This document shows positions 25,601 through 34,087 of a stretch of DNA of 64,000 nt, piece by piece. The position numbers were made by a program, and so were the translations under genes. The stretch lies in the NCBI GenBank assembly GCA_028874335.1, contig JAPPJY010000003.1, positions 1 through 64,000 on the forward strand, read 5' to 3'. The notes below the pieces were generated by a model. It had not been told where the DNA came from. It worked only from the letters and a program-made list of their open reading frames with translations, and did no database searches. Every line of letters begins with the position of its first letter. The stretch's first letter is position 1. The DNA is from Gemmatimonadota bacterium. GTDB taxonomy: Bacteria; Latescibacterota; UBA2968; GCA-2709665.

Positions 25601-27235
25601 CTGGGCACCGAGGGTCCGTACCCCGGAATGCTCATCCGCAGCAAGTTCTGGGGTCCGCTGGAAGACGTCGTCTACGATTATGCCGTCACGCATTTCCGGG
25701 AATCCGCGATAACGGCCCCTCGAAGCTGGTACTATACGCGGGAGAAAAAGATCATCCCCGTCGAGTCCGAAAACAGCTCCACACACGTACTCGGCGTTCT
25801 GGGAATGACGCCTGAGGAGGCGGACGTGACCGGCGTCCACAAGACACTGAAGGTCGGCAGGTGGTTCCGTCCGGGAGAATCCGCGTGCATACTGCCGGAA
25901 AAGATAGCGGAACTCCTCGGCGTGGACCCGGGCCGGCTTGAAGCGTCACACGTCCGGATATTCGGCGAGTCGTTGCCGGTGATCGGCCTGATCGACGCCG
26001 GGGCGTTCAGCGAGCTCAAGGACCTCGATGAGGAACCCCTCAGTCCCGCTGACTTCAAGCTTACCGATGAGGAAGCCATCGAACAGATGACCACCCAGGA
26101 AACGCGGGAAAAACAGGGCCTGGAACAACCTGAAGTCGAAATCATGCCCTTCGAGCACATCAACCCCGACGACATCCTGATCGTCCCGTACGCGTTCCTG
26201 CGCCAGGTGGGCAGCCCGCTCCAGTCGGTCGCCCTCCGGTTCGACGCCGGATCAGACGTGGAGAGCAACGTCAAGGAGCTTCTGTCCAGGCTCTCGGTTG
26301 TACTGTTCGCGGGTCTTCCGGAAGCGGACGGTCGCGTCAACGTCTCGATTTTCAGTTCCCTTGGCGACACGTCGAGACGCGGGATGAGCGATCTCTTTAT
26401 TCCCATCCTCATCGCCTCGCTCATCGTCCTGAATACCATGATGGGTTCCGTGTACGAACGGTTTCGGGAAATCGGCGTCTATTCCGCGGTGGGCCTGGCG
26501 CCGGTCCACGTCGCTTTTCTGTTTATCGCGGAAGCCTGCGTCTACGCCGTCCTCGGCACGGTGAGCGGCTACATGCTGGGCCAGGCCGTTGCGAAGCTGC
26601 TTCTCTGGCAGGGCTGGCTCTCGGGCGTCACGGTCAACTATTCCGCCCAGTCGGCCGTTGTTTCGTCCGCCCTGGTCATGGCCGTCGTCATCCTGTCAAC
26701 CCTCTATCCTGCCAGGCAGGCATCCCTGATGGCGGTGCCGGACGTATCCCGCCGCTGGAAAATCCCCGAGCCGGAAGGCGACGACTGGCGTTTCGAATTC
26801 CCGTTTACGGTTGGCGGAAACGATGTATTCGGGCTCTGTGTGTTCCTAACGGACTACTTTGATTCCCACAGCGGCGAAGCGATGGGGGCGTTCTACACGG
26901 ACGGTGCCCATCTGTACGGGAAGGGCGGCGCCGGTGAGAGCGGATACGCAATCCGCACGACCCTGTGGCTGGCGCCCTTCGATCTGGGCGTCAGCGAGGA
27001 GCTTCGCTTCGAGGCGGAACCCACCGGCCAATTCGATATCTATACCCTCACGCTCACCCTCAGGCGGCGCTCCGGAGAAGTGGCTTCATGGCGGCGGGTC
27101 AACCAGGGTTTCATGAATACCCTGCGCAAGCAGTTTCTCATCTGGAGAACCGTGGACCCGGCCGAGAAAGCGGCGTACAGGGAAAAAGGCATGCGGATGC
27201 TCGTCTCGGACGAACCGGAGGCGAAACCGGCCTGA
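22700..27235 (+). CDS. M28-peptidase-like domain fused to FtsX-like ABC permease, 1511 aa
   Basis: A giant inner-membrane protein. Residues 1-20 form a signal or anchor helix. Residues about 60-480 match the M28 (aminopeptidase S/Y type) fold. About 840-910 hold three membrane helices, and from about 935 an FtsX/MacB-type permease follows with a helix, a large extracytoplasmic domain, and three C-terminal helices (FIPILIASLIVLNTMMG onward). The peptidase site appears broken: the AHYDS motif reads NAYYDA (Y287), the GADD/GAND motif reads GAEM (300-303), and the EE pair reads HH (334-335). So this part is more likely a binding module than a protease. A plausible ATPase partner is at 19175. It lies between two OPT-like genes. 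No described family with this full layout is known to me. Confidence 0.8.
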   Translation: MKTRPRIGLALALLFAAGAFAGLAVGPERVNPYLAAILGLRAPVAPPSPSVPEANATSVRVLDTVSDAGVMSHVAGFTEHRSRVPGYPGHAAAAEYIRRSFESAGLRDVRAEPFDVTSPVDKGGSLRLLRDNVTFPIHAIWPNLVKTSTLPREGVRTRLIYGATGEFADFNGHALEGAAVLMEFNTRNNWLNAATLGAGQVIFIEPDSTFYTEAEQKFLQVPNSVERFWIDKASGQALKAMLEQRGELEIELHARMEWEKHTAHNILGFLPGSDPILKEQIVVINAYYDAMSVVPALAPGAEMAGGAVALMELVNYFKRYPPGRTVLFLATSAHHLGFRGICDFLGRHARKERHFAALMTDPIDIRLFIGLDLSSQTAQIGVWNSTRNFYYNRFFTPFGKKFVRISQAIAPAFGLDPDQALLDGINPTGGMTWDMFIPGANLKTDGEVVLEAGTLALSLVTLNDARFRVDTPLDRPEGVNFDNLAKQVRLITGVLDIALNDPTLIPDYRLNPDDRMRGLKGFVRTFPRRSIVPDRPKPGAIAALRMGIDKSVKGVRRIYYDLADENGEFYMPGIAERRVSVSAYFQDPETGEITYAPNYGQQARIYRGDFDMDWWISKRNIILFPCIATDFYDTVDPRFLTKLSQISVYGSGNVTPQEYGYAIGFGPTEPVGTLFTRPGERIKVAMRAGGVAAGSGDIGIRFLLLNATSAESEEIARGTGYPTLTHGSFARTSFLAARDMWTLNEARKQEMQKYAIENQRLNMLHGQARLHLDMAEAAMSQSRWDVFMKHTRAALGIESRAYPDVKDTQNDVVRGVVFFMALVIPCAFFTERLIFTAVDIRRQIAGFIGIFVLIWVFLSNVHPAFEISNPLVVLLAFVILALAVFVISLVFNRFNETMRRLRVPEVRLHETDVGRISASLAAFQLGIANMKRRKLRTALTFTTLLLLTFTVLSFTSITTALEFRRIPLGTEGPYPGMLIRSKFWGPLEDVVYDYAVTHFRESAITAPRSWYYTREKKIIPVESENSSTHVLGVLGMTPEEADVTGVHKTLKVGRWFRPGESACILPEKIAELLGVDPGRLEASHVRIFGESLPVIGLIDAGAFSELKDLDEEPLSPADFKLTDEEAIEQMTTQETREKQGLEQPEVEIMPFEHINPDDILIVPYAFLRQVGSPLQSVALRFDAGSDVESNVKELLSRLSVVLFAGLPEADGRVNVSIFSSLGDTSRRGMSDLFIPILIASLIVLNTMMGSVYERFREIGVYSAVGLAPVHVAFLFIAEACVYAVLGTVSGYMLGQAVAKLLLWQGWLSGVTVNYSAQSAVVSSALVMAVVILSTLYPARQASLMAVPDVSRRWKIPEPEGDDWRFEFPFTVGGNDVFGLCVFLTDYFDSHSGEAMGAFYTDGAHLYGKGGAGESGYAIRTTLWLAPFDLGVSEELRFEAEPTGQFDIYTLTLTLRRRSGEVASWRRVNQGFMNTLRKQFLIWRTVDPAEKAAYREKGMRMLVSDEPEAKPA

Positions 27236-27617
27236 AAGACGACCCGGCGAAGCTGAACTGATTCGTTTTCCAGACATCGCGATACGGAATTTGGCTTTGC
27301 AAAATCACTCTTTGATTGTATTTTTCAGGCCTTTACCCGTAGCGCGGCTTCGCTTTGCTCGGCCGGAACCAATCAGGTGACAGGAAACTCGCGCGGCCGT
27401 TTGATGAATCAATCACTCCCCCCTTGAGGGGGAGTCGCAGAAGCCGAGCCGACCCCTGAGACGCCGCGCTGAGCTTGTCGAAGCGTTGTCGAAGGGCCGG
27501 CGACAGCTGATGCGGTGGGGGGATTGCAACAACATACCGAATGCAAGCAGCATGATCAGACATGTACGAAAATGCACCGTAGTCTCACTGTAAGACTTTA
27601 AAACGCATCGACCTGCC
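27236..27617. other. 382 bp intergenic region with a palindrome
   Basis: No gene seen. It contains the hairpin ACTCCCCCCTTGAGGGGGAGT (27415-27435, near-perfect) and GC-rich blocks with repeated TTGTCGAAG at 27476-27494. A weak promoter-like pair TTGCAA/TATTTT lies at 27297-27324. Confidence 0.5.
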
Positions 27618-30038
27618 ATGGCCTTTCTCGATCGAATTCGCAGGCGGAAATCCAATCCGTACCAGGAAATCGAAGAGTACCGGGATCTGCTTGATGTCCC
27701 CAAGGAGTTCGAAGAGGGCTTCAACTCCAAGACCATTCTCGGTGCACTCTTCGTTTCCGTCATTATGGTTCCGGGCAACATCTACCTGGAACTCATGGTG
27801 GGACATTCCGTCGGCGCCGCCGCCCAGTGGGTGACCATCATCCTGTTTCTGGAACTGGCCAAGCGCTCGTTCACCGTGTTGAAGAAGCAGGAGCTCTACC
27901 TGCTCTATTATGTCACCAGCGCCCTGGTCGCCCGCGAAACCGGAATGTTCGAAGGCCTGCTCTGGCAGCAATACTACGTCCAGTCTCCCGCAGCGAAGCA
28001 GTTCGGCATCTCCCACCTCATCCCCCGATGGTGGGCGCCCCCGCCCGATTCACCCGCGCTGATCGATCGGACCTTTCTCCATCAGGACTGGCTGCTGCCT
28101 ATCTCCCTGCTCGTTTTGGGAATGATCATGGGGCGCATCCAGTGGTTCACCGCCAGTTACGTACTCTTCCGCATCACCTCCGACTACGAGCGCCTGCCGT
28201 TTCCGTTCGCGCCGATCAACGCGCAGGGCGCTATGGCGCTTGCCGAAGAGAGCAGCGGCCAGTACAGCTGGCGTTGGCGGGTCTTCAGCATCGGCGCCGT
28301 GATCGGCGTGGTATTCGGCTCCGTCTACGTGGCTGTGCCCGCCATTACCGGCGCGTTCATGGAGAGCCCGCTTCAGCTCATCCCCATCCCATGGGTGGAT
28401 TTTACCCAGTACACGGGATATTTCCTGCCGGCCACGCCGCTGGGCTTCACACTGCACCTGGCCCCCATCTTCGCCGGGCTGCTGGCGCCCTTCTGGGCTG
28501 TCATGGGCGCATTCATCGGCGTCGCCATCCACACCGCGGCGGGCCCCATCCTTTATTCCTACGGGTACATGCCCAACTGGTACATGGGCATGGATACCAT
28601 CATGACCCACTTCGTCACGGGCATCGATTTCTGGATGAGCTTTGGGATCGGCATCACCTTCGCCATCGCAATCATTGGATTCTACCAGGTCTGGACCGGC
28701 GTCCGAACCGCGCGTGTGGAGAAAAAAGAAAAGGGAAGCTGGACGCCGCCGCCCGGCCGGGGAGACTTCCGGATCTGGATCTGCATCGTGCTCTTCTGTC
28801 TTGCGAGCCTCTATACCATAATCCTTGCCAAGGTCCTCTTCCCTGACCTTGTAAGCACCGTTCTGCTCATCTTCTTTTTCGTCTTCGCGTTCGTCTATAC
28901 ACCGTTGATCTCCTTCGTCAACGCCCGGCTGGACGGGCTGGTCGGACAGAACGTCAATATCCCCTATATCAGGGAAGCCACGATCTTTCTGAGCGGGTTC
29001 AGGGGTATCGAAATCTGGTTTGTGCCCTTCCCCCTGGCCAACTGGGGCGCTCAGGCCGAGACGTTCCGTCAGATCGAACTCACGGGCTCGAAATTCACCG
29101 GAATCCTGAAGGCTGAGGTCTTCATGATCCCGCTGATCCTTCTGACCAGTTTCATGTACTGGTCCTATATCTGGAAGCTGGCGCCCATTCCCTCTTCCTC
29201 CTACCCCTACGTCCAGATGATGTGGCCGCTACGGGCGCTCCAGAGCAGCGTCTGGTACACCGGCACCATGCAGGGTGAGGTGGAGCACGACCCGTCCTCC
29301 GGAACCGTATCGTTCCAGCCGAGCAATCTGCCCGACGGCAACTGGTGGTACTGGCGCGCCCGCGCCTCGGCCGACGCGCACATCGATGACCATGAACAAC
29401 GCGCTTACGGACCGTGGTCCCGCGTTGGGTATTTCTATACGAACTTCAAGAGTCCCGAAAAGCCGCTCGTGCCGCCGCTTCCGGTGGACCGGTCGGCGCC
29501 GGACATTTCCGAAGCGTTGCGGTTGGGCCTGCCTTCGGCGCCGGCGTTGCGGAGTCCGGATGACGGAAGCCACGCGGACAACCCCAACCCCAACCTGGTT
29601 GTGCTCGCCGCGCGGGACCCGGAGGGGCGGGATCTTGTCTATCAGTTCGAAGTGGATCAGGTGCCCTCCTTCGACGGTTCCTTTCTGCAGAGTTCGGACG
29701 ACGAGCCGATCCTGTTCGAAGCCATCAAGCCGGTCGTGATCGCCATCGGACTCGTCGTCGGCCTGGTCTCGTTCGTGGTTCTGTCCGTCCTGGGCCTGCC
29801 GGTCCTGCTCATCTTCGGATACATACGGAGTCTGACGAGCATTCCCCACGTGATGATCACCGAGATCATCGGTGCGCTCCTCGCGCGGTACTATTTCTGG
29901 AAGCGTTTCGGAAGACAGCAATGGCGCCTCTACGCGGCGGTGTTGTATGTCGGATTCTCGGTGGGCATGTCCCTGGTGGGCATGGCCTCCGTCTCCATTG
30001 CAATGATACAAAAGGCCGTCTCGGTACTGTTGTTCTGA
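27618..30038 (+). CDS. Large OPT-like polytopic membrane protein with extracytoplasmic domain, 806 aa
   Basis: A second very hydrophobic protein related in style to the one at 20606. It has about fourteen predicted membrane segments, starting with ILGALFVSVIMVPGNIYLEL. A soluble insertion at about residues 550-690 reads like a beta-sandwich or fibronectin-type domain (DGNWWYWRARASADA, EGRDLVYQFEVDQVPSF). Two final helices close the protein. Transport of peptides, metals or a polymer product is possible, but nothing in the sequence identifies the cargo. It precedes the microcompartment genes by 87 bp on the same strand, which may mean that it serves the same pathway. Confidence 0.7.
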   Translation: MAFLDRIRRRKSNPYQEIEEYRDLLDVPKEFEEGFNSKTILGALFVSVIMVPGNIYLELMVGHSVGAAAQWVTIILFLELAKRSFTVLKKQELYLLYYVTSALVARETGMFEGLLWQQYYVQSPAAKQFGISHLIPRWWAPPPDSPALIDRTFLHQDWLLPISLLVLGMIMGRIQWFTASYVLFRITSDYERLPFPFAPINAQGAMALAEESSGQYSWRWRVFSIGAVIGVVFGSVYVAVPAITGAFMESPLQLIPIPWVDFTQYTGYFLPATPLGFTLHLAPIFAGLLAPFWAVMGAFIGVAIHTAAGPILYSYGYMPNWYMGMDTIMTHFVTGIDFWMSFGIGITFAIAIIGFYQVWTGVRTARVEKKEKGSWTPPPGRGDFRIWICIVLFCLASLYTIILAKVLFPDLVSTVLLIFFFVFAFVYTPLISFVNARLDGLVGQNVNIPYIREATIFLSGFRGIEIWFVPFPLANWGAQAETFRQIELTGSKFTGILKAEVFMIPLILLTSFMYWSYIWKLAPIPSSSYPYVQMMWPLRALQSSVWYTGTMQGEVEHDPSSGTVSFQPSNLPDGNWWYWRARASADAHIDDHEQRAYGPWSRVGYFYTNFKSPEKPLVPPLPVDRSAPDISEALRLGLPSAPALRSPDDGSHADNPNPNLVVLAARDPEGRDLVYQFEVDQVPSFDGSFLQSSDDEPILFEAIKPVVIAIGLVVGLVSFVVLSVLGLPVLLIFGYIRSLTSIPHVMITEIIGALLARYYFWKRFGRQQWRLYAAVLYVGFSVGMSLVGMASVSIAMIQKAVSVLLF

Positions 30039-30125
30039 GCAATGGCTTTGGTTCCACCCGCATCTATTATGTCGGATTGAATTGTCGCATCCGGACCGTT
30101 CGATCAAACACCCCAGGACGGCAGC

Positions 30126-30683
30126 ATGTCAGCCGCGATCGGCATGATCGAAGTCGAAGGCGTCGCCGGGATTATTCTCGCGTCGGACGCCGCCTGCAAG
30201 GCCGCCGGCGTGGACCTTCTGGGCTGGGAGTCCATCGGCGGCTTCACCACCGTCTTTCTTGGCGGATCCATCAGCAGGGTGGCGACGGCGCTCAAGAGTG
30301 GCGAAGAAGCGGCCAGAGAGGTTGCGGGGCACGTCGTGGCGGCGCCGATGACACACCCCGAACCCGCCTGCCGGGAATACGTTTCAAATGAAATCGCAAC
30401 GGAGCGGCGCACGCCGACCGGCGCGCTGGGTCTGATCGAGACGAGAGGATACGGCGCGCACGTCACCGCCAACGACAATATGGTGAAGGCGGCCGACGTC
30501 CGGGTCTTCAACGTGCTCACCGTACACAACCGGGTGGTCTGCTCCCTTATACTTGGGGACGTGGCTTCCGTGACCGAGGCCCTGCCCGTGGGTCGCGCGA
30601 GCATCGAGACAGGAGAGAATTTCCTCGGCGCCGCCCTCATCCCCAAGCCCCTGCCCGACGTCCTGTGGGCATTCGGCCCCTGA
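30126..30683 (+). CDS. BMC-T type microcompartment shell protein (two BMC domains)
   Basis: A bacterial microcompartment shell protein of 185 residues with two tandem BMC domains (about residues 3-78 and 99-175). Domain 1 starts AIGMIEVEG, and domain 2 starts ALGLIETRG with the typical edge motif DNMVKAADV. Two-domain proteins form trimers that fill a hexagonal shell tile and often carry a gated pore. The pore-loop regions differ between halves (WESIGGFTTV versus VLTVHNRVVC), as is usual. This is the first gene of the BMC cluster. The next shell gene starts within about 10 bp, so they are surely co-translated. Confidence 0.93.
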   Translation: MSAAIGMIEVEGVAGIILASDAACKAAGVDLLGWESIGGFTTVFLGGSISRVATALKSGEEAAREVAGHVVAAPMTHPEPACREYVSNEIATERRTPTGALGLIETRGYGAHVTANDNMVKAADVRVFNVLTVHNRVVCSLILGDVASVTEALPVGRASIETGENFLGAALIPKPLPDVLWAFGP

Positions 30684-30691
30684 GCGCCGTC

Positions 30692-31852
30692 GTGTCCGCA
30701 CGAAATCATGCCCTGGGGATTCTGGAGACCCGCGGCATGACCGCGCTTGTCGCCGCCCTGGACGCCATGCTGAAAACCGTGGACGTCAGGGTCCTGGGGC
30801 GTCACGGCGTTGGATCCGGCTGGCTGACCGTCGTGATCGAAGGCGTCGTTTCGGACGTGGAGGCCGCCATTCGGATCGGGCGATCCGAGGCCGAGAACCA
30901 CGGCGAGTTGATCAGCGCCGATGTGATCGCCGGCCCGGCCCCGGGCGCCCTCGCGTCCATGCCGCACATGGCGGGCGCGGGCACGTCGAAACCGGTCGGC
31001 TCGCTGGCGATGGGCATCCTCGAAACACGCGGAATGGTACCCCTCATCCGCGGCGCCGACGCCATGATCAAGAGCGCACCCGTCCACGTCGCCGGCTGGA
31101 CTTCCATTGGCGGCGCGCTGGTTCATCTCGTGGTCCGGGGCGATATTTCATCGGTCCAGACTGCCCTGCAAGCCGGAAGAGCGTGCGCGGATGAAGTCGG
31201 GGAAGTCTACGCGACCCTGGCAATTCCCAGCCCTGAAGCGGGTATCGCCCCGCTGCTTCCGGATCCGCCGAATTCAGACGGGCGCGAGGAAGACGCCGGG
31301 GCGCTCGGTATTCTTGAAACAACGGGTTACGTGTCCGCGGTCGGCGGATCGGACGCGATGGTCAAAGCGGCCGACGTCGACCTCGTGCGCCTCGTCATCG
31401 CCAGCGGAGGCCGGGTGGACGCGCTGGTGAAAGGCGATCTCGACGCGGTCCAGGCGGCCGTGGAAGCCGGTATCGATGGCGCGCAGGAGGCCGGTGAACT
31501 GAATGCATCCTGTGTCGTTTCCCGCCCGTCTTCCGAAATCATGGCCTGCTTCGGCGGGAACACCGTCAGGAATACGTCAGGCTTGCATCAGGCGATGGGA
31601 CTGATCGAAACGCGCAGCACCGTGGCCCTGGTCAAAGCCGTGGATCAGATGTTGAAGTCCGCGGACGTGGAATACGAGGGCCGGTACAAAGTGGGGTACT
31701 TTCTCACGGCAAGCGTCGTCCGGGGAGACGTCGGCGCGGTACGTGCCGCCCTGAATGTCGGCGCCGGGGAAGCGGAGAGGTACGGCGAACTGGTGTCTGC
31801 ACACCTTATACCCCATCCCTATCCGGCGCTGGAAGAAAGGCTGATCCACTGA
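30692..31852 (+). CDS. Four-domain BMC shell protein
   Basis: A shell-type protein of 386 residues containing four consecutive BMC domains. Each begins with the family motif: LGILETRG, MGILETRG, LGILETTG and MGLIETRS, spaced 97-99 residues apart. Each also holds the edge-Lys motif (DAMLK, DAMIK, DAMVK, DQMLK) and a closing GD or GE strand-helix region (for example VVRGDISSVQTALQAG). Linkers of 20-25 residues join them. Known shell proteins have one (BMC-H) or two (BMC-T) domains. Three copies would supply twelve domains, enough for two hexagonal tiles, stacked or side by side. I chose the GTG at 30692; a GTG at 30665 overlapping the upstream gene is possible. Neither has a good ribosome binding site, which suggests coupling. 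Confidence 0.92.
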   Translation: MSARNHALGILETRGMTALVAALDAMLKTVDVRVLGRHGVGSGWLTVVIEGVVSDVEAAIRIGRSEAENHGELISADVIAGPAPGALASMPHMAGAGTSKPVGSLAMGILETRGMVPLIRGADAMIKSAPVHVAGWTSIGGALVHLVVRGDISSVQTALQAGRACADEVGEVYATLAIPSPEAGIAPLLPDPPNSDGREEDAGALGILETTGYVSAVGGSDAMVKAADVDLVRLVIASGGRVDALVKGDLDAVQAAVEAGIDGAQEAGELNASCVVSRPSSEIMACFGGNTVRNTSGLHQAMGLIETRSTVALVKAVDQMLKSADVEYEGRYKVGYFLTASVVRGDVGAVRAALNVGAGEAERYGELVSAHLIPHPYPALEERLIH

Positions 31853-31880
31853 TCGATCGCTGACCTCCTGGGAATGATCG

Positions 31881-33050
31881 ATGATCCGTATTGACGATGC
31901 GGTTGTTACCGAACAATTGCTCAAGGACAGACTGGGCGCTGAGCGGGAAGTCGAAATCTGCCCGCGGGCAAAGCTGACGCCGCTGGCGCTGGACTATCTG
32001 GCGGCCAACCGGGTCCAGGTATCCAGAAGAGAGGCGGCGGCCGCCGGTCCGCGGACTTCAGCGCCGGCCGCCCGTCGGAAATCCGGCGAACGGAAAGAAT
32101 TCAAGGGCATCTTCTGCCCCAATATCGTCATTTTCGACAGCAATGACCGGATCAACTACGCGGAAATGGAGCGATATGTCAACTGGCTCATCGAAGCCGG
32201 CATCCACGGGTTGTATCCCAATGGAAGTACGGGCGAATTCGTGCGACTTTCCAGCGACGAGCGCAAGGAGGTCGTGCGCCTGGTCACGAACGTCAACCGG
32301 GGGCGCGTGCCCGTTCTGGCCGGCGCGAGCGAAGCCAACCTCCGCGACGTGCTCAGAATGAGCGAATACTACGCCGGCATCGACGTCGACGCCATTTCTC
32401 TCGTACCCCCGTACTATTACGAGATCTCGGACACCAGCCTCTTCGAGTACTTCGCTGAGATCGCGAGACAGACGCCTCTCGACGTCCTTTTATACAATAT
32501 CCCCCAGTTCACGCAGGAACTCACGCTGGACATCATGGAACAGTTGCTGCCCTTCGAGCGAATCATGGGTACCAAAGATTCCAGCCGGGATATGCCGCGG
32601 CTGATCAACACCATGCATCGGCTGCGGGCGCAGCGCCCAGACTACGTGGTCCTGGTCGGCTGCGAGGAAATCCTGTGTCCATCCATTATGATGGGCGCCA
32701 GCGGGGGCACGATCGCGACCTCCGGCATCATTCCCGAGGTCATTGTGGATATCTATGAAAAGACGCTTGCCGGCGACCTCGAGCGTGCACGCGGCATGCA
32801 ATGCCGCATCCTGGACCTCATCAACCTGATGCTGCTGGGTGTGAACTTTCCGGAGGGATTCAAAACCGGTGTGGCCGTGCGCGGATTCGACGTCGGACCT
32901 CCGCGGCAGGCCATGAGCGACGAGGAAAAGGAATATCTCCTCAAGCTCGAGTCCCAGATCAGCTGCATCCTCAAGGATATGGGTTACGACGTGAATGGTG
33001 CGCGGGCGTGTCCCGTAACCGACCTGCCGCCAATTGTCGACCGTACCTGA
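31881..33050 (+). CDS. DHDPS/NAL-family aldolase with EutT/EutQ-like N-terminal segment (candidate BMC cargo)
   Basis: A class I aldolase of 389 residues. Residues about 75-380 form a dihydrodipicolinate synthase / N-acetylneuraminate lyase / KDG-aldolase barrel, with PNGSTGEF (113-120), catalytic Tyr Y205 (LLYNIPQ) and Schiff-base Lys K232 (GTKDSSRD). Residues 1-48 are extra for the family. They read VTEQLLKD...KLTPLALDYLAANRVQV, resembling the N-terminus of ethanolamine-utilisation EutT (TEAWLRAN...RLTPSAR) and, more loosely, EutQ. A low-complexity linker (AAAAGPRTSAPAARRK) separates it from the barrel. The gene follows the four-domain shell gene by 28 bp. The simplest reading is an encapsulated pyruvate-dependent aldolase. 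A lysine-pathway DapA is the alternative, as a DapF-like gene lies downstream. Confidence 0.85.
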   Translation: MIRIDDAVVTEQLLKDRLGAEREVEICPRAKLTPLALDYLAANRVQVSRREAAAAGPRTSAPAARRKSGERKEFKGIFCPNIVIFDSNDRINYAEMERYVNWLIEAGIHGLYPNGSTGEFVRLSSDERKEVVRLVTNVNRGRVPVLAGASEANLRDVLRMSEYYAGIDVDAISLVPPYYYEISDTSLFEYFAEIARQTPLDVLLYNIPQFTQELTLDIMEQLLPFERIMGTKDSSRDMPRLINTMHRLRAQRPDYVVLVGCEEILCPSIMMGASGGTIATSGIIPEVIVDIYEKTLAGDLERARGMQCRILDLINLMLLGVNFPEGFKTGVAVRGFDVGPPRQAMSDEEKEYLLKLESQISCILKDMGYDVNGARACPVTDLPPIVDRT

Positions 33051-33129
33051 CGCGACGGGTTGTTCCGCGGGGGCAATACCCGGAACCCGCCATGATTACA
33101 TCAACTGAAGTCCTTAACGGAGAACCTCC

Positions 33130-34074
33130 ATGGCTGAAAACGCGCAGCGGCACAACCTCGTGGACCCGTTCAACCTGGATGCCGGCGACGGCTACGTCTG
33201 GCTGAAAGGCAACCTCCACTCCCACACGACGAACTCCGACGGCAGGGCGTCGCCCCAGGAACGTCTGGACGGCTACGTGAGCCAGGGGTACGACTTCCTT
33301 TGTCTCTCGGACCACTACCGGATCACCCGGATCGATTCCGTGGATTGTCCGGACGACTTCGTGCTCATTCAGGGCGCCGAACTGCATCCGGACAATCCGT
33401 TCGGCGGACAGAAACACCATTTTCTCTGCCTGAACATCCACGAGGACCTGGACTCGGAGAACATGCCGCCCCAGCACGTGATCGACGCGGTTCAGGAACA
33501 GGGGGGCAGCACGTGGCTTGCCCACCCGTACTGGAGTTCGGTCAACATCCTGAGGGACACCGTTCCGCTCACGGGATTTGCCGGCGTGGAGGTATTCAAC
33601 ACAACGTGCCGACGCGCGGGCCGGGGGGAATCCGGCGTTCATTGGGACGACTGGATGGACCTGGAGAACAGGCTGTATCCCGCCCTGGCCAACGACGACT
33701 CCCACGCCCTCGAATCGGATAATCACGATACCTATGGGGGCTGGACGATGGTACGCGTGAAGGACCGGTCTCCAGCGGCCATTCTCGACGCGCTCGAACG
33801 GGGCGCGAGCTATTCGAGCACCGGCGCCCAGATTCGGAACATCACCCTGCGAAGAAGCGACGAGGAGAAACGGCCGGTCGAGGCCGCCGTCGAATGCTCC
33901 GAGGCCAGGTGTATCCTGGCCGTTTGCGATACGTTCGGAACCGAATACAGGAATTCCGGCAAATCCTTTACGAGCGCCACGTTCAACCTGCGGCCGGGCG
34001 CACGCTGGGTACGTTTCGAAGTGATCGGAACGGACGGCTCGAAAGCCTGGTCCAACCCGTTCGACCTCACCTGA
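33130..34074 (+). CDS. PHP-domain metallohydrolase (CehA/McbA-like)
   Basis: A 314-residue predicted phosphoesterase or esterase with a PHP-type metal site. The motifs are GNLHSHTTNSDG (H30, H32, D37), LCLSDHY, GAELHPDN, WLAHPYW and ANDDSHA, so the metal ligands appear complete. A small C-terminal beta domain follows (about residue 235 on). CGGAGAACCTCC precedes the ATG. It lies 79 bp downstream of the aldolase gene and 13 bp upstream of a PhyH gene, inside the BMC-linked cluster. The substrate is unknown. Confidence 0.85.
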   Translation: MAENAQRHNLVDPFNLDAGDGYVWLKGNLHSHTTNSDGRASPQERLDGYVSQGYDFLCLSDHYRITRIDSVDCPDDFVLIQGAELHPDNPFGGQKHHFLCLNIHEDLDSENMPPQHVIDAVQEQGGSTWLAHPYWSSVNILRDTVPLTGFAGVEVFNTTCRRAGRGESGVHWDDWMDLENRLYPALANDDSHALESDNHDTYGGWTMVRVKDRSPAAILDALERGASYSSTGAQIRNITLRRSDEEKRPVEAAVECSEARCILAVCDTFGTEYRNSGKSFTSATFNLRPGARWVRFEVIGTDGSKAWSNPFDLT

Positions 34075-34087
34075 GGCTGGCGTCGCG

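Noticed and set aside
27415..27500. Possible CRISPR or tandem repeat
   Set aside because: Only one palindrome and a doubled TTGTCGAAG; no regular spacer-repeat pattern here or elsewhere in the window.
30665..30691. Frameshift joining the two BMC genes into one six-domain protein
   Set aside because: The two-domain protein ends with a normal tail and a GTG start lies 9 bases after its stop; there is no slippery sequence. Two coupled genes are the simpler reading.
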